A DNA stretch of 10,049 nt from positions 1 through 10,049 of the forward strand of contig CAIKYE010000198.1 in the NCBI GenBank assembly GCA_903831585.1, given 5' to 3'. Both the position numbers and the translations under genes were made by a program. Of this stretch, positions 1 through 6,074 are shown one piece after another; position 1 is the first letter of the stretch, and each line of letters begins with the position of its first letter. This DNA comes from an uncultured Micrococcales bacterium (GTDB lineage: Bacteria; Actinomycetota; Actinomycetes; Actinomycetales; Microbacteriaceae). The notes beneath the pieces are model-generated. The model worked only from the letters and a program-made list of their open reading frames with translations, was not told the DNA's origin and did no database searches.

Positions 1-11
1 ATCTCAATCAT
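1..11 (-). CDS. murF: Probable start of murF, cut by the window edge
   Basis: An ATG at 11-9 overlaps the murE stop codon in an ATGA arrangement, and the three complete codons read M-I-E. Actinobacterial MurF proteins (UDP-MurNAc-tripeptide:D-Ala-D-Ala ligase) commonly begin with M-I followed by a few residues and a TLAEIA-like stretch, and murF normally follows murE in dcw clusters. A weak GAGG-type ribosome binding site lies about 10 bases upstream, inside murE. Only the start is visible, so the assignment rests on the overlap and gene order and is an inference. Confidence 0.45.
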
Positions 12-1546
12 TGCCAACCCGCCTCACGCAAAGCGTCGCGAGCCTCTTGCCGAGCCGAATAAGGGGTCCTGACCCCACGGATGTCGCGATAATCCTGATG
101 CCCGGGGCCAGCCCAGAGAATCGAATCGCCTGGCTTCGCCACTGACACCGCCTGGCGAATTGCGGCTTCGGGAGGGCTCACCTCATAAATTGAGAGCTCG
201 GGTCTTTCTGCTCGGGCGCAATCGACCAGAGTCTTTCGAATCGAGGCCGCATCTTCAAATCGAGGGTGGTGGTCTGTGACCACTAGAACATCGCATCCGC
301 GCGCGGCCACCTCGGCCATAGCCGGGCGCTTGCTTGCATCACGATCGCCGTCGGCACCAAAGAGCATGATTACCTTGCCCTTGGTGACTTTTCGCACCGC
401 GGCCAAAGTGTTTAAGAAGGCATCCGGACTATGCCCAAAATCCACAAATACGTTTGGCCCATCTTCACCGGACACCCGCTCTGTGCGCCCTGGTAGATAG
501 GCGTGAATGCCATTCTCGACGGCGCGCTTGACCTCGTCAAAAGCAATGCCTGACTCGCAAATCATTGCAATGGCCAGTGCGGCGTTATGTGCCATGTGCG
601 CGCCAATTATTGTCACAAATGAGCGCAGTGATTCGCCACTCGGTGCAATCACTTCGAAATCAGTTTGAGTCGGCGACTCACCAAACACGCGCACGTGCCA
701 GTCGGCTGACTTCGAATCATCAGAACTAATTGAAACAACTGGAACCTGTGCGGCCTTTAGCATTCGCTCACCCCACTCGGAGTCGAGACAAACTACTGCG
801 CGCTTGGAATGCTGAGGTTGAAGCAAGAGAGCCTTGGCCGCAAAGTAGTTCTCCATGTCTCCGTAATCATCTAGATGATCGTGGCTCAGGTTGGTGAAGC
901 CGGCGACATCGAATCGAAGTCCGTCGACTCTAAGCTGAGTCAGTGCTTGCGCCGATACTTCGATTGCGATCGCGCTGACTTTCTTTTCGCGCATGCGGGC
1001 GATCAGAGAATGCATTTCGGTCGACTCCGGAGTGGTGAGGCGAGACACAATGACTTCGCCGGCAATGTGCCGCTCTGCTGTCGAGGTGAGGCCGGTCACT
1101 TTTCCGAGTTGGCGAAGGATTGTCTCGAGAATATATGTGGTCGAGGTTTTGCCGTTGGTTCCGGTTGTGCCAAAAATAGTAGGCATCAACTCATCCAGAT
1201 TGCCGTAAACCCAAGCGGCCAACTCTCCCAATCGCTTTCGGGGTTCTTCGAGAAGTGCCACCGGCACCTCGACACTCTCTAGCAAGGCAGCTCCGGCGGT
1301 ATCCGTAACTATGGCTGCCGCACCGAGTTCGATTGCGCGCGCCGCAAACAGCGCGCCGTGAGTCTTTTGTCCGGACATGGCCACAAACAAATCGCCAGGG
1401 CGCAGATCGGCGGTGTTCATGCTGATGCCAAACAATTGAGCTTCGCCCGCATTCTCGAAGCTCAGCCCGAAGTCGGCAACCAGAGCCGTCATGGCTTTTG
1501 GCACCACGTTATCGGGGCGCAGAATTGGTGGAATCGACTCTTTCAT
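8..1546 (-). CDS. murE: MurE, UDP-MurNAc-dipeptide:diamino acid ligase, probably not m-DAP specific
   Basis: This is a cytoplasmic Mur ligase that adds the third, diamino acid residue to UDP-MurNAc-L-Ala-D-Glu, using ATP. The start taken is the ATG at 1546, giving 512 residues. It shares one base with the ftsI stop (TAATG) and has GGAG eight bases upstream; an in-frame GTG at 1555 lies on top of that site and is less likely. The N-terminal domain spans about residues 35-105. The central ATPase domain has the P-loop GTTGTNGKTS at 126-135, TTPEST near 171-176, and the Lys at 238 in the position usually carbamylated. The C-terminal domain follows from about 350. The diamino-acid-binding loop reads TDHHPR (424-429) where m-DAP enzymes have DDNPR, and GPGHQ (480-484) where they have GKGHE. 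I infer that the substrate is a diamino acid other than m-DAP, as in the B-type walls of Microbacteriaceae. Length and gene order support MurE rather than another Mur ligase. Confidence 0.93.
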   Translation of the reverse strand: MKESIPPILRPDNVVPKAMTALVADFGLSFENAGEAQLFGISMNTADLRPGDLFVAMSGQKTHGALFAARAIELGAAAIVTDTAGAALLESVEVPVALLEEPRKRLGELAAWVYGNLDELMPTIFGTTGTNGKTSTTYILETILRQLGKVTGLTSTAERHIAGEVIVSRLTTPESTEMHSLIARMREKKVSAIAIEVSAQALTQLRVDGLRFDVAGFTNLSHDHLDDYGDMENYFAAKALLLQPQHSKRAVVCLDSEWGERMLKAAQVPVVSISSDDSKSADWHVRVFGESPTQTDFEVIAPSGESLRSFVTIIGAHMAHNAALAIAMICESGIAFDEVKRAVENGIHAYLPGRTERVSGEDGPNVFVDFGHSPDAFLNTLAAVRKVTKGKVIMLFGADGDRDASKRPAMAEVAARGCDVLVVTDHHPRFEDAASIRKTLVDCARAERPELSIYEVSPPEAAIRQAVSVAKPGDSILWAGPGHQDYRDIRGVRTPYSARQEARDALREAGWQ

Positions 1547-3309
1547 TAGCGCCACTCCGTTGGAATGTTCACAGACTTGGTGGTTGATGGTGCAACTCTG
1601 AAAGTTCGCAAAACCTGCTGCATGACAGCCTTGAATATTGGAGTGGCTCCGAATGAGTTTCGAATCGTTCTCGATTTGTATGCCGTGACCGCGACGACGT
1701 ACTGCGGATCTTCTGCCGGAGCCATTCCGATAAACGAAATGGCGAACAGGTTTCCGTACTCTCCTGTTGCCGCATCTGTTATCTGAGCGGTGCCGGTCTT
1801 GCCTGCAACTCGATAACCGGGCACAGCGGCGCTTTTACCGATACCACCTTGCTCAACGACTTTTTCTAGCATGTCCATGGTTGACTTTGCAGAACTCTCA
1901 GAAATGACGCGCTTTCCGTCCTTGGTTGAAGCGCGCATCAAATTTCCGTTTTCGTCTTCGCAACCCTCAACCAACACCGGATCAAGACTTACGCCTTTAT
2001 TGGCGATTGTTTGGTACATCATGGCTGATTGGAGTGGGGTGACCGAAAATCCTTGTCCGAACATTGACACGTACTTTTTGATGCCATCCCATTTTTCGTA
2101 GGGCAGGGCAATACCTGAAGCTTCGCCCGGAAACTTCAGCGAAGTCTTTTTTCCCATGCCGAACTTGACTAAATAATCGAATCTAGTCTTTGCGTCGACC
2201 GCATCACCGAGCTTCATGATTCCGGTATTCGATGAGTCTCGCAAAACTCCAGTGAGTGTCAAATTCTCTGGGGGGTGTTGGTGCGAGTCGGTGACAACGT
2301 AACCACCGCCGCCTGGGATTTTCCAGCTGAAGGGGGCAACAATCTGTGTTGCGGGAGTCGCCTTGCTCTGGTCTAGCAAAGTCGCAGCAGTGACAGCCTT
2401 GATTACCGAGCCCGGTTCAAAAGCGCTTTCGAAGACGCGGGAGTGGCGGCTTGCGGAATCCGATTTGGCTGGCACGTTTGGATCCATGGTTGGCGCTTCT
2501 GCCGCAACCAGAATCTTGCCGGTCTTAACCTCAATGACCACTGCTGTGGCCCAGTCGGCCTTGAGTTTGGCAACGTTCTGGGTCAGCACCTGCTGGGCAA
2601 AGTACTGAAGGTCGGCATTGATTGTCAGATGAACATTGCGGCCATCTACCGCCTGAGTGGTCGTTACCACGCTGTCGGGAATCTTAACCCAGTCTTCGCT
2701 CTTTTCGAAAGACTCGGTTCCATCTTTGCCGGCAAGGCACTTTTGATATTGACTCTCGATGCCGCCAAATGGCTCACCGTCTGGGTTCAAGAAACCAAGC
2801 ACGCTTCCGGCAACTGCGCCACTCGGATAGGTTCGTGAACTGCGCTTATCGTAGTAAAGCCAGTAGATGCCCAATTTCTTGATTTGATCGTAGGTCTTGG
2901 AGTCAACCCCGCGTTTGATGTTTGCGTAGTTGCTGGTACCCGCAATTTTTGCTGCCACCTCTTCTGGAGTCATCGCGAGAATGCCAGCGATCTGAGAAAC
3001 AAGTTGACTAACAGGAATTTCGACTTTTACACCGTCAACGGTCTTTTGTATTGGCGCAACATGCACCGGGGCCACATTGATGTCGTACTTGAAAACGCTC
3101 TTCGCTAGCACTTTTCCGGTTGAGTCAAGAATCTGACCGCGAAGGGCTGGCAAGGCCTGAGAAACAGATCTGCTTGCTAGAGATTCCTTGTTTATCTCAG
3201 CTGCCAACAAAACTTGCACCTGGAAGAGTCGACCGACGAAGAAAACCGCAATCACGACGATAATCGCCGTGAATATTCTCAACCGCTTTGCCGGGTTTCC
3301 TGGCTGCAT
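1546..3309 (-). CDS. ftsI: FtsI/PbpB, septal peptidoglycan transpeptidase (class B PBP)
   Basis: This is the division-specific penicillin-binding protein that cross-links septal peptidoglycan outside the membrane, partnering FtsW in the divisome. The 587-residue protein has a basic N terminus and one membrane segment at about 11-35. A PBP dimerisation domain follows at about 55-215, with the typical RGQILDSTG and YPSGAVAGSVLGF segments. The transpeptidase domain holds the three penicillin-binding motifs: SVIK at 301-304 (Ser301 nucleophile), SSN at 359-361 and KTGTA at 504-508. No PASTA domain follows; the protein ends about 80 residues after KTGTA. The ATG has an AGGCGG site seven bases upstream. 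It sits 26 bp after the ftsL-like gene and runs one base into murE, so it is probably cotranscribed and translationally coupled. All catalytic motifs are intact. Confidence 0.96.
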   Translation of the reverse strand: MQPGNPAKRLRIFTAIIVVIAVFFVGRLFQVQVLLAAEINKESLASRSVSQALPALRGQILDSTGKVLAKSVFKYDINVAPVHVAPIQKTVDGVKVEIPVSQLVSQIAGILAMTPEEVAAKIAGTSNYANIKRGVDSKTYDQIKKLGIYWLYYDKRSSRTYPSGAVAGSVLGFLNPDGEPFGGIESQYQKCLAGKDGTESFEKSEDWVKIPDSVVTTTQAVDGRNVHLTINADLQYFAQQVLTQNVAKLKADWATAVVIEVKTGKILVAAEAPTMDPNVPAKSDSASRHSRVFESAFEPGSVIKAVTAATLLDQSKATPATQIVAPFSWKIPGGGGYVVTDSHQHPPENLTLTGVLRDSSNTGIMKLGDAVDAKTRFDYLVKFGMGKKTSLKFPGEASGIALPYEKWDGIKKYVSMFGQGFSVTPLQSAMMYQTIANKGVSLDPVLVEGCEDENGNLMRASTKDGKRVISESSAKSTMDMLEKVVEQGGIGKSAAVPGYRVAGKTGTAQITDAATGEYGNLFAISFIGMAPAEDPQYVVAVTAYKSRTIRNSFGATPIFKAVMQQVLRTFRVAPSTTKSVNIPTEWR

Positions 3310-3335
3310 CGATCTACCGCCTAAGTCGCAAGCAA

Positions 3336-3872
3336 TTAGTGAGTTGGTGAAACTGGAATAGTCTCAGTAGAGAACGCTACTGGCTGACCGAGCCCAGCTG
3401 TCTGAGCGACATTCCCAATAGTTGCCGCGGTCAATACAGAACGCTCAACAAGTGCTGCAGATGCAACTATGTTTCGTGACACACGTCCGGCTGAATTCAG
3501 CGCAGCCTTTGGCTTGCCAAAAACCTTTTGATCTTCGATTCTCAAGAACACCGGATTCGCATTTGCAATCATGCCTAGTTCGGAAGCCGAGTTAGCCAGA
3601 TTCTGTTGAGAACTAAGCGAGTCAACCTGCTGTCCCACGATTTGCCCCTGGGTGGTTAGCTCAAGTTTTTCTACTTTCAATGCCTTCAAGTCATATGCAC
3701 TCTGCGAAATGGTTAGTCCGAGAAACAATTGAACGATTTGAGTAACGCCAAAGCTGATGAGCACTATTCGCCCGAGTTTAAATCCCTTTGAACGCGATGG
3801 CGAAACCGCCTGCAGACTTCGCGGTGCCGGGCTGCTAATTCTGCTTGGTGCTGTCAAACGTATTGCGCTCAT
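3336..3872 (-). CDS. ftsL: FtsL-like septum protein
   Basis: This is a small bitopic membrane protein of 178 residues between rsmH and ftsI, the usual place of ftsL. A Ser/Arg/Pro-rich cytoplasmic N terminus (1-33) leads to one membrane segment at about 35-53. A heptad-like helix at about 57-100 follows, ending in ELGMIANANPVFLRIED, which resembles the segment after the coiled coil in actinobacterial FtsL proteins. Family knowledge says FtsL forms a complex with FtsB/DivIC and FtsQ and activates FtsWI. The last 55 residues form an Ala/Val/Thr/Ser-rich tail with no domain I recognise. The ATG overlaps the rsmH stop as ATGA and has GGAG six bases upstream, so translation is probably coupled. 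FtsL sequences diverge strongly, and the call rests mainly on topology and position. Confidence 0.82.
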   Translation of the reverse strand: MSAIRLTAPSRISSPAPRSLQAVSPSRSKGFKLGRIVLISFGVTQIVQLFLGLTISQSAYDLKALKVEKLELTTQGQIVGQQVDSLSSQQNLANSASELGMIANANPVFLRIEDQKVFGKPKAALNSAGRVSRNIVASAALVERSVLTAATIGNVAQTAGLGQPVAFSTETIPVSPTH

Positions 3873-4837
3873 GCTGCTCTCCGAATTTTCTCTGCTGCGC
3901 GAAGTCGAACCGACGCCGCTCTTGGGTTTTGCAAAATCTCTTCATCGGTCGCCTGCTCGGCACCTTTCACGAGCAAACGCATTACAGGTGCCTGCTCGGG
4001 AAGCTCTACCGGCATATCGAGTGGCGCAGAAGATTTGCTCGCGGCAACAAGCGCCTGTTTGACGATGCGATCTTCGAGCGACTGGTATGCCAAAACGAGA
4101 ATTCGACCGCCAAGTGCCAAGGCCTCTATAGCCGCTGGCATAGTCGACTGCAGAACCTCAAGTTCGCTATTGACTTCGATTCTGAGCGCCTGAAAAACTC
4201 GCTTGGCAGGGTGCCCTTTGCTCTTGCCAGGGATAAACGGAACTATGGCGACAATCAATTTGGCTAAGGCAGCGCTAGTTGCGAACGGGGCGCTCTTTCG
4301 CATCTCTACGATCGCCGCAGCGATCTGCTTGGCATATCGCTCCTCGCCGAACTCCTTGAAAATGCGTGCAAGTTCGGCTTCTGGGTAGGTGTTTAAAACT
4401 TTGGCCGCAGTGAGAGCAGAAGCGGTATCCATGCGCATGTCCAGAGGTGCATCGAAGCTGTATGCGAATCCGCGATCTGCTTCGTCAAGCTGCATTGATG
4501 AGACACCGAGGTCAAGCAAAATTGCATCGGCAACTTCAAAACCGTGTTCGCTCAAAACATCTTGAATCTGGTCATAGGTTGCGTGCGAGAACTTGATTCG
4601 GTTACCGAATTTTGCGAGACGCTCGGTTGCAAGTGCCAGAGCGCTTGCATCGCGATCAATTCCAATCACGGTGAGTTCTGGAAATCTTGTGAGAAAGGCC
4701 TCTGCGTGACCGCCGAGACCTAGTGTGCAATCCACGAGAACGGCATCTGCGCCTTGAATGGATTCGCCAAGAATCTCGATTGTTCGCTCCAGCAAAACTG
4801 ATACATGCAGTTGGTTGATTTCTTTGATTGAGTTCAT
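3869..4837 (-). CDS. rsmH: RsmH (MraW), 16S rRNA (cytosine-1402-N4)-methyltransferase
   Basis: This SAM-dependent methyltransferase modifies N4 of C1402 in the decoding centre of 16S rRNA. With the chosen start it has 322 residues, normal for the family. After the N-terminal LHVSVLLERT segment come the SAM-binding motif TLGLGGH (38-44), then GIDRDASA, the family signature LDLGVSSMQLD (108-118) followed by DRGFAYSFDAPLDMRMD, and ALRIEVNSEL (217-226) near the C terminus. The start is uncertain. ATG 4837 gives the usual 10 or so residues before the first conserved motif and has AGGA about 12 bases upstream. An in-frame ATG at 4906 adds 23 residues but has no ribosome binding site, and the one at 4873 has its AGGA too close. 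The gene overlaps the ftsL-like gene as ATGA, and 115 bp separate it from mraZ. Confidence 0.94.
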   Translation of the reverse strand: MNSIKEINQLHVSVLLERTIEILGESIQGADAVLVDCTLGLGGHAEAFLTRFPELTVIGIDRDASALALATERLAKFGNRIKFSHATYDQIQDVLSEHGFEVADAILLDLGVSSMQLDEADRGFAYSFDAPLDMRMDTASALTAAKVLNTYPEAELARIFKEFGEERYAKQIAAAIVEMRKSAPFATSAALAKLIVAIVPFIPGKSKGHPAKRVFQALRIEVNSELEVLQSTMPAAIEALALGGRILVLAYQSLEDRIVKQALVAASKSSAPLDMPVELPEQAPVMRLLVKGAEQATDEEILQNPRAASVRLRAAEKIRRAA

Positions 4838-4952
4838 ACGCTTCGGGTTTCCTGAAGCTAGAACCCCATCCATTCCTGCGAGCTTGGTTTTCGCGTTATC
4901 TGGCATCGGGGAAGAGTGCCAGGGTTGAACGGGTGGAGATCTAGCATCAGGG

Positions 4953-5390
4953 CTAGATGATTCCCGGAATCACCTCCTGCGCCAATGACGAGTAACTGAA
5001 TTCTTGAGAAGATTCGAATTTCGACCAGGCGGCGGCATCCCAGATTTCTGCGTGATTACCAGCGCCAATCACAGTCAGTTCGCGGGTCAGTGTCGCGTAT
5101 TGGCGCAAGGCCACTGGAATTGTGACTCTCCCCTGCTTGTCAGGAGTTTCGGAATGGGCACCCGACATGAACATGCGCACGTAGTTTCGTGCTTCGAGAT
5201 TGGTAAGTGGCGCCAACGCTAAAGCTTCAGCGCGCAGTTCGAAAGCCGCGGCCGTAAAGACCAGCAAGCAGCCGTCTTGGCCTCGAGTCATAACCAGGCC
5301 GTTTACGAAGTATTCACGCAGTTTGGCCGGAAGAATGATGCGGCCTTTTTCGTCAAGTTTTGGATAGAAAGCGCCGCTGAGTGTAGACAC
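4953..5390 (-). CDS. mraZ: MraZ, transcriptional regulator of the dcw cluster
   Basis: MraZ is a ring-forming DNA-binding protein that regulates its own operon by binding short direct repeats near the promoter. The 145-residue protein has two SpoVT/AbrB-type halves: residues 6-51, with DEKGRIILPAKLR at 13-25, and residues 77-122, with DKQGRVTIPVALR at 84-96. Both halves are complete and the length is normal. The start is a GTG seven bases downstream of a perfect AGGAGG, and family proteins begin just before the FYPKLDEKGR segment, so this start is well supported. It is the first gene of the dcw operon, and its leader contains three matching GTGG boxes. Confidence 0.96.
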   Translation of the reverse strand: MSTLSGAFYPKLDEKGRIILPAKLREYFVNGLVMTRGQDGCLLVFTAAAFELRAEALALAPLTNLEARNYVRMFMSGAHSETPDKQGRVTIPVALRQYATLTRELTVIGAGNHAEIWDAAAWSKFESSQEFSYSSLAQEVIPGII

Positions 5391-5397
5391 GGATTCC

Positions 5398-5403
5398 CCT
5401 CCT
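5398..5403 (-). promoter_or_regulatory. mraZ ribosome binding site
   Basis: A perfect AGGAGG lies seven bases before a GTG start. It settles the choice of this non-ATG codon as the mraZ start and predicts strong initiation. Confidence 0.85.
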
Positions 5404-5427
5404 AGTGTTTGACTGCTCCTGATTTCT

Positions 5428-5451
5428 CCACTTTACACCACTTCCATCCAC
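5428..5451 (-). promoter_or_regulatory. Probable MraZ operator: three direct GTGG repeats, 10-bp period
   Basis: Read on the minus strand, GTGG occurs at 5451-5448, 5441-5438 and 5431-5428, exactly 10 bp apart; the last two copies are preceded by AA and the first by TT. The matching dinucleotide GG recurs in phase at 5459-5458 and 5419-5418, so weaker flanking copies may exist. Known MraZ proteins (E. coli, Mycoplasma, Corynebacterium) bind clusters of short G-rich direct repeats at about one helical turn in the mraZ upstream region. The spacing, place and gene agree with autoregulation. That these exact boxes are bound is an inference. Confidence 0.75.
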
Positions 5452-5502
5452 AAGTGACCGAAATGCCCATTTATTTATAACGTTTTGATATGGAAAAGGC
5501 CG

Positions 5503-5531
5503 ATTCTACTGCCATTTGGCAGGTGGAGCAA
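5503..5531 (-). promoter_or_regulatory. Candidate promoter of the mraZ (dcw) operon
   Basis: On the minus strand, TTGCTC (5531-5526) and TAGAAT (5508-5503) are separated by 17 bp. The -10 box matches the consensus at five of six positions, but the -35 box is weak after TTG. Transcription would start near 5496, about 105 bases before the GTG, placing the GTGG repeats in the transcribed leader. A second -10-like box, TATAAA at 5479-5474, starts closer to the repeats but has no convincing -35 box. Either or both could be used. Confidence 0.4.
5509..5522. repeat. Perfect inverted repeat CTGCCA-TT-TGGCAG
   Basis: Two 6-bp arms are separated by two bases. The repeat touches the -10 box of the candidate mraZ promoter and fills most of the -10/-35 spacer, a classic place for a repressor operator. 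The loop is too small for a good RNA hairpin, which favours a protein site over RNA structure. No regulator can be named. Confidence 0.5.
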
Positions 5532-5551
5532 AATCCCACGAATCTGGAAAT

Positions 5552-5563
5552 ATTTGATCAAAT
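5552..5563. repeat. Perfect 12-bp palindrome ATTTGATCAAAT
   Basis: This uninterrupted palindrome lies in an AT-rich stretch between the DUF3040 terminator and the candidate mraZ promoter. It could be a binding site for a dimeric regulator, but a palindrome of this size can arise by chance in AT-rich DNA. Confidence 0.3.
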
Positions 5564-5570
5564 TTGGGTC

Positions 5571-5608
5571 AAAAATGCAAAAATGCACCCCGCCAAGGCG
5601 GAGTGCAT
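5571..5608 (-). terminator. Rho-independent terminator of the DUF3040 gene
   Basis: A hairpin has arms at 5583-5594 and 5597-5608. In the minus-strand transcript ATGCACTCCGCC pairs with GGCGGGGTGCAT, with one mismatch and a loop opened to four bases. It is followed by TTTTT, GCA and another TTTTT (5583-5571). The stem is GC-rich near the loop and starts 17 bases after the stop codon, so the DUF3040 transcript should end here, separate from the mraZ operon. Confidence 0.87.
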
Positions 5609-5624
5609 CACAAAGTTGAGTTGT

Positions 5625-6002
5625 TTACTGGTCGGTTCGCTTATTCCAACGCTCTTCGAACATTGAGCCGCGGTTTGGCTTATCTTCGCGCTTGGGCTTC
5701 TGGCTCTTTGCGGGGCCTATGGCCTTGCCGCCAGTAGCGCTAGCGATGAGTATGCCGACCAACATGACCAGGAATCCGGCTACTCCGAATGCCACAAACT
5801 GCGTTACAGCGCCAAAGACCAGCAGAGAAATGCCGACAACGGCCATGAGCGAACCGGCGATCACCTTGGCTGGCGAGTTTGCACCGGGAGCTTCGATACG
5901 TTCGATTTGAGCCTTTGATTTGCGTTCGAAAGCAGCATCTTCGGCGTATAGCCCGCGCTCGAGTTCTTCAAGAACTCTCTTTTCGCTCTCTGATAGCCCC
6001 AT
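5625..6002 (-). CDS. DUF3040 family membrane protein, function unknown
   Basis: This is a 125-residue protein of the DUF3040 family, which is widespread in Actinobacteria and often found beside the dcw cluster; M. tuberculosis Rv2169c is, from memory, the counterpart. The N terminus MGLSESEKRVLEELERGLYA matches the family signature (LSE-E-R-L-E-IE-L-A-D). Two membrane segments span about 46-67 and 70-89. A basic tail ends in FEERWNKRTDQ, like the EERW-RR ending of many members. The ATG at 6002 is chosen because AGGAGG lies six bases upstream; the in-frame TTG at 6005 would leave only three bases. The gene has its own promoter and terminator. No enzymatic motif is visible, and its role is not known. 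Confidence 0.86.
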   Translation of the reverse strand: MGLSESEKRVLEELERGLYAEDAAFERKSKAQIERIEAPGANSPAKVIAGSLMAVVGISLLVFGAVTQFVAFGVAGFLVMLVGILIASATGGKAIGPAKSQKPKREDKPNRGSMFEERWNKRTDQ

Positions 6003-6020
6003 CAAATTCCTCCTAGTTCG

Positions 6021-6049
6021 AGCATAAGCAAGGGCGAGCGATTTGTAAA
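6021..6049 (-). promoter_or_regulatory. Promoter of the DUF3040 gene
   Basis: On the minus strand, TTTACA (6049-6044) and TATGCT (6026-6021) are separated by 17 bp, close to the sigma-70/SigA consensus. The predicted start near 6014 leaves a very short leader that begins at the AGGAGG site. The -35 box lies close to the -10 box of the divergent prenyl synthase gene, so the two promoters probably compete. Confidence 0.65.
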
Positions 6050-6059
6050 CGGCGCAGAT

Positions 6060-6074
6060 TAGGCTTGGGGCATG
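6060..6074 (+). promoter_or_regulatory. Probable -10 box and leaderless start of the prenyl synthase gene
   Basis: TAGGCT at 6060-6065 is a typical actinobacterial -10 box. Its usual start site, seven bases after its last base, is 6072, the A of the ATG. No usable ribosome binding site precedes the ATG: the only purine run, GGGG, stops one base before it. Both facts fit a leaderless mRNA. There is no clear -35 box. Confidence 0.55.

Noticed and set aside
875..1282. Plus-strand open frame of 135 codons inside murE
   Set aside because: It is fully contained in a well-conserved gene on the other strand, and its Cys/Arg-rich translation has no recognisable motif. The same applies to the plus-strand frames inside ftsI and rsmH.
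4838..4906. N-terminal extension of RsmH from the ATG at 4906
   Set aside because: No ribosome binding site precedes it and the 23 extra residues do not resemble the family N terminus. It remains possible.
4941..4956. CTAGC/GCTAG hairpin over the mraZ stop codon, considered as a terminator or attenuator
   Set aside because: The stem is only 5 bp, there is no T-tract, and the next gene should be cotranscribed.
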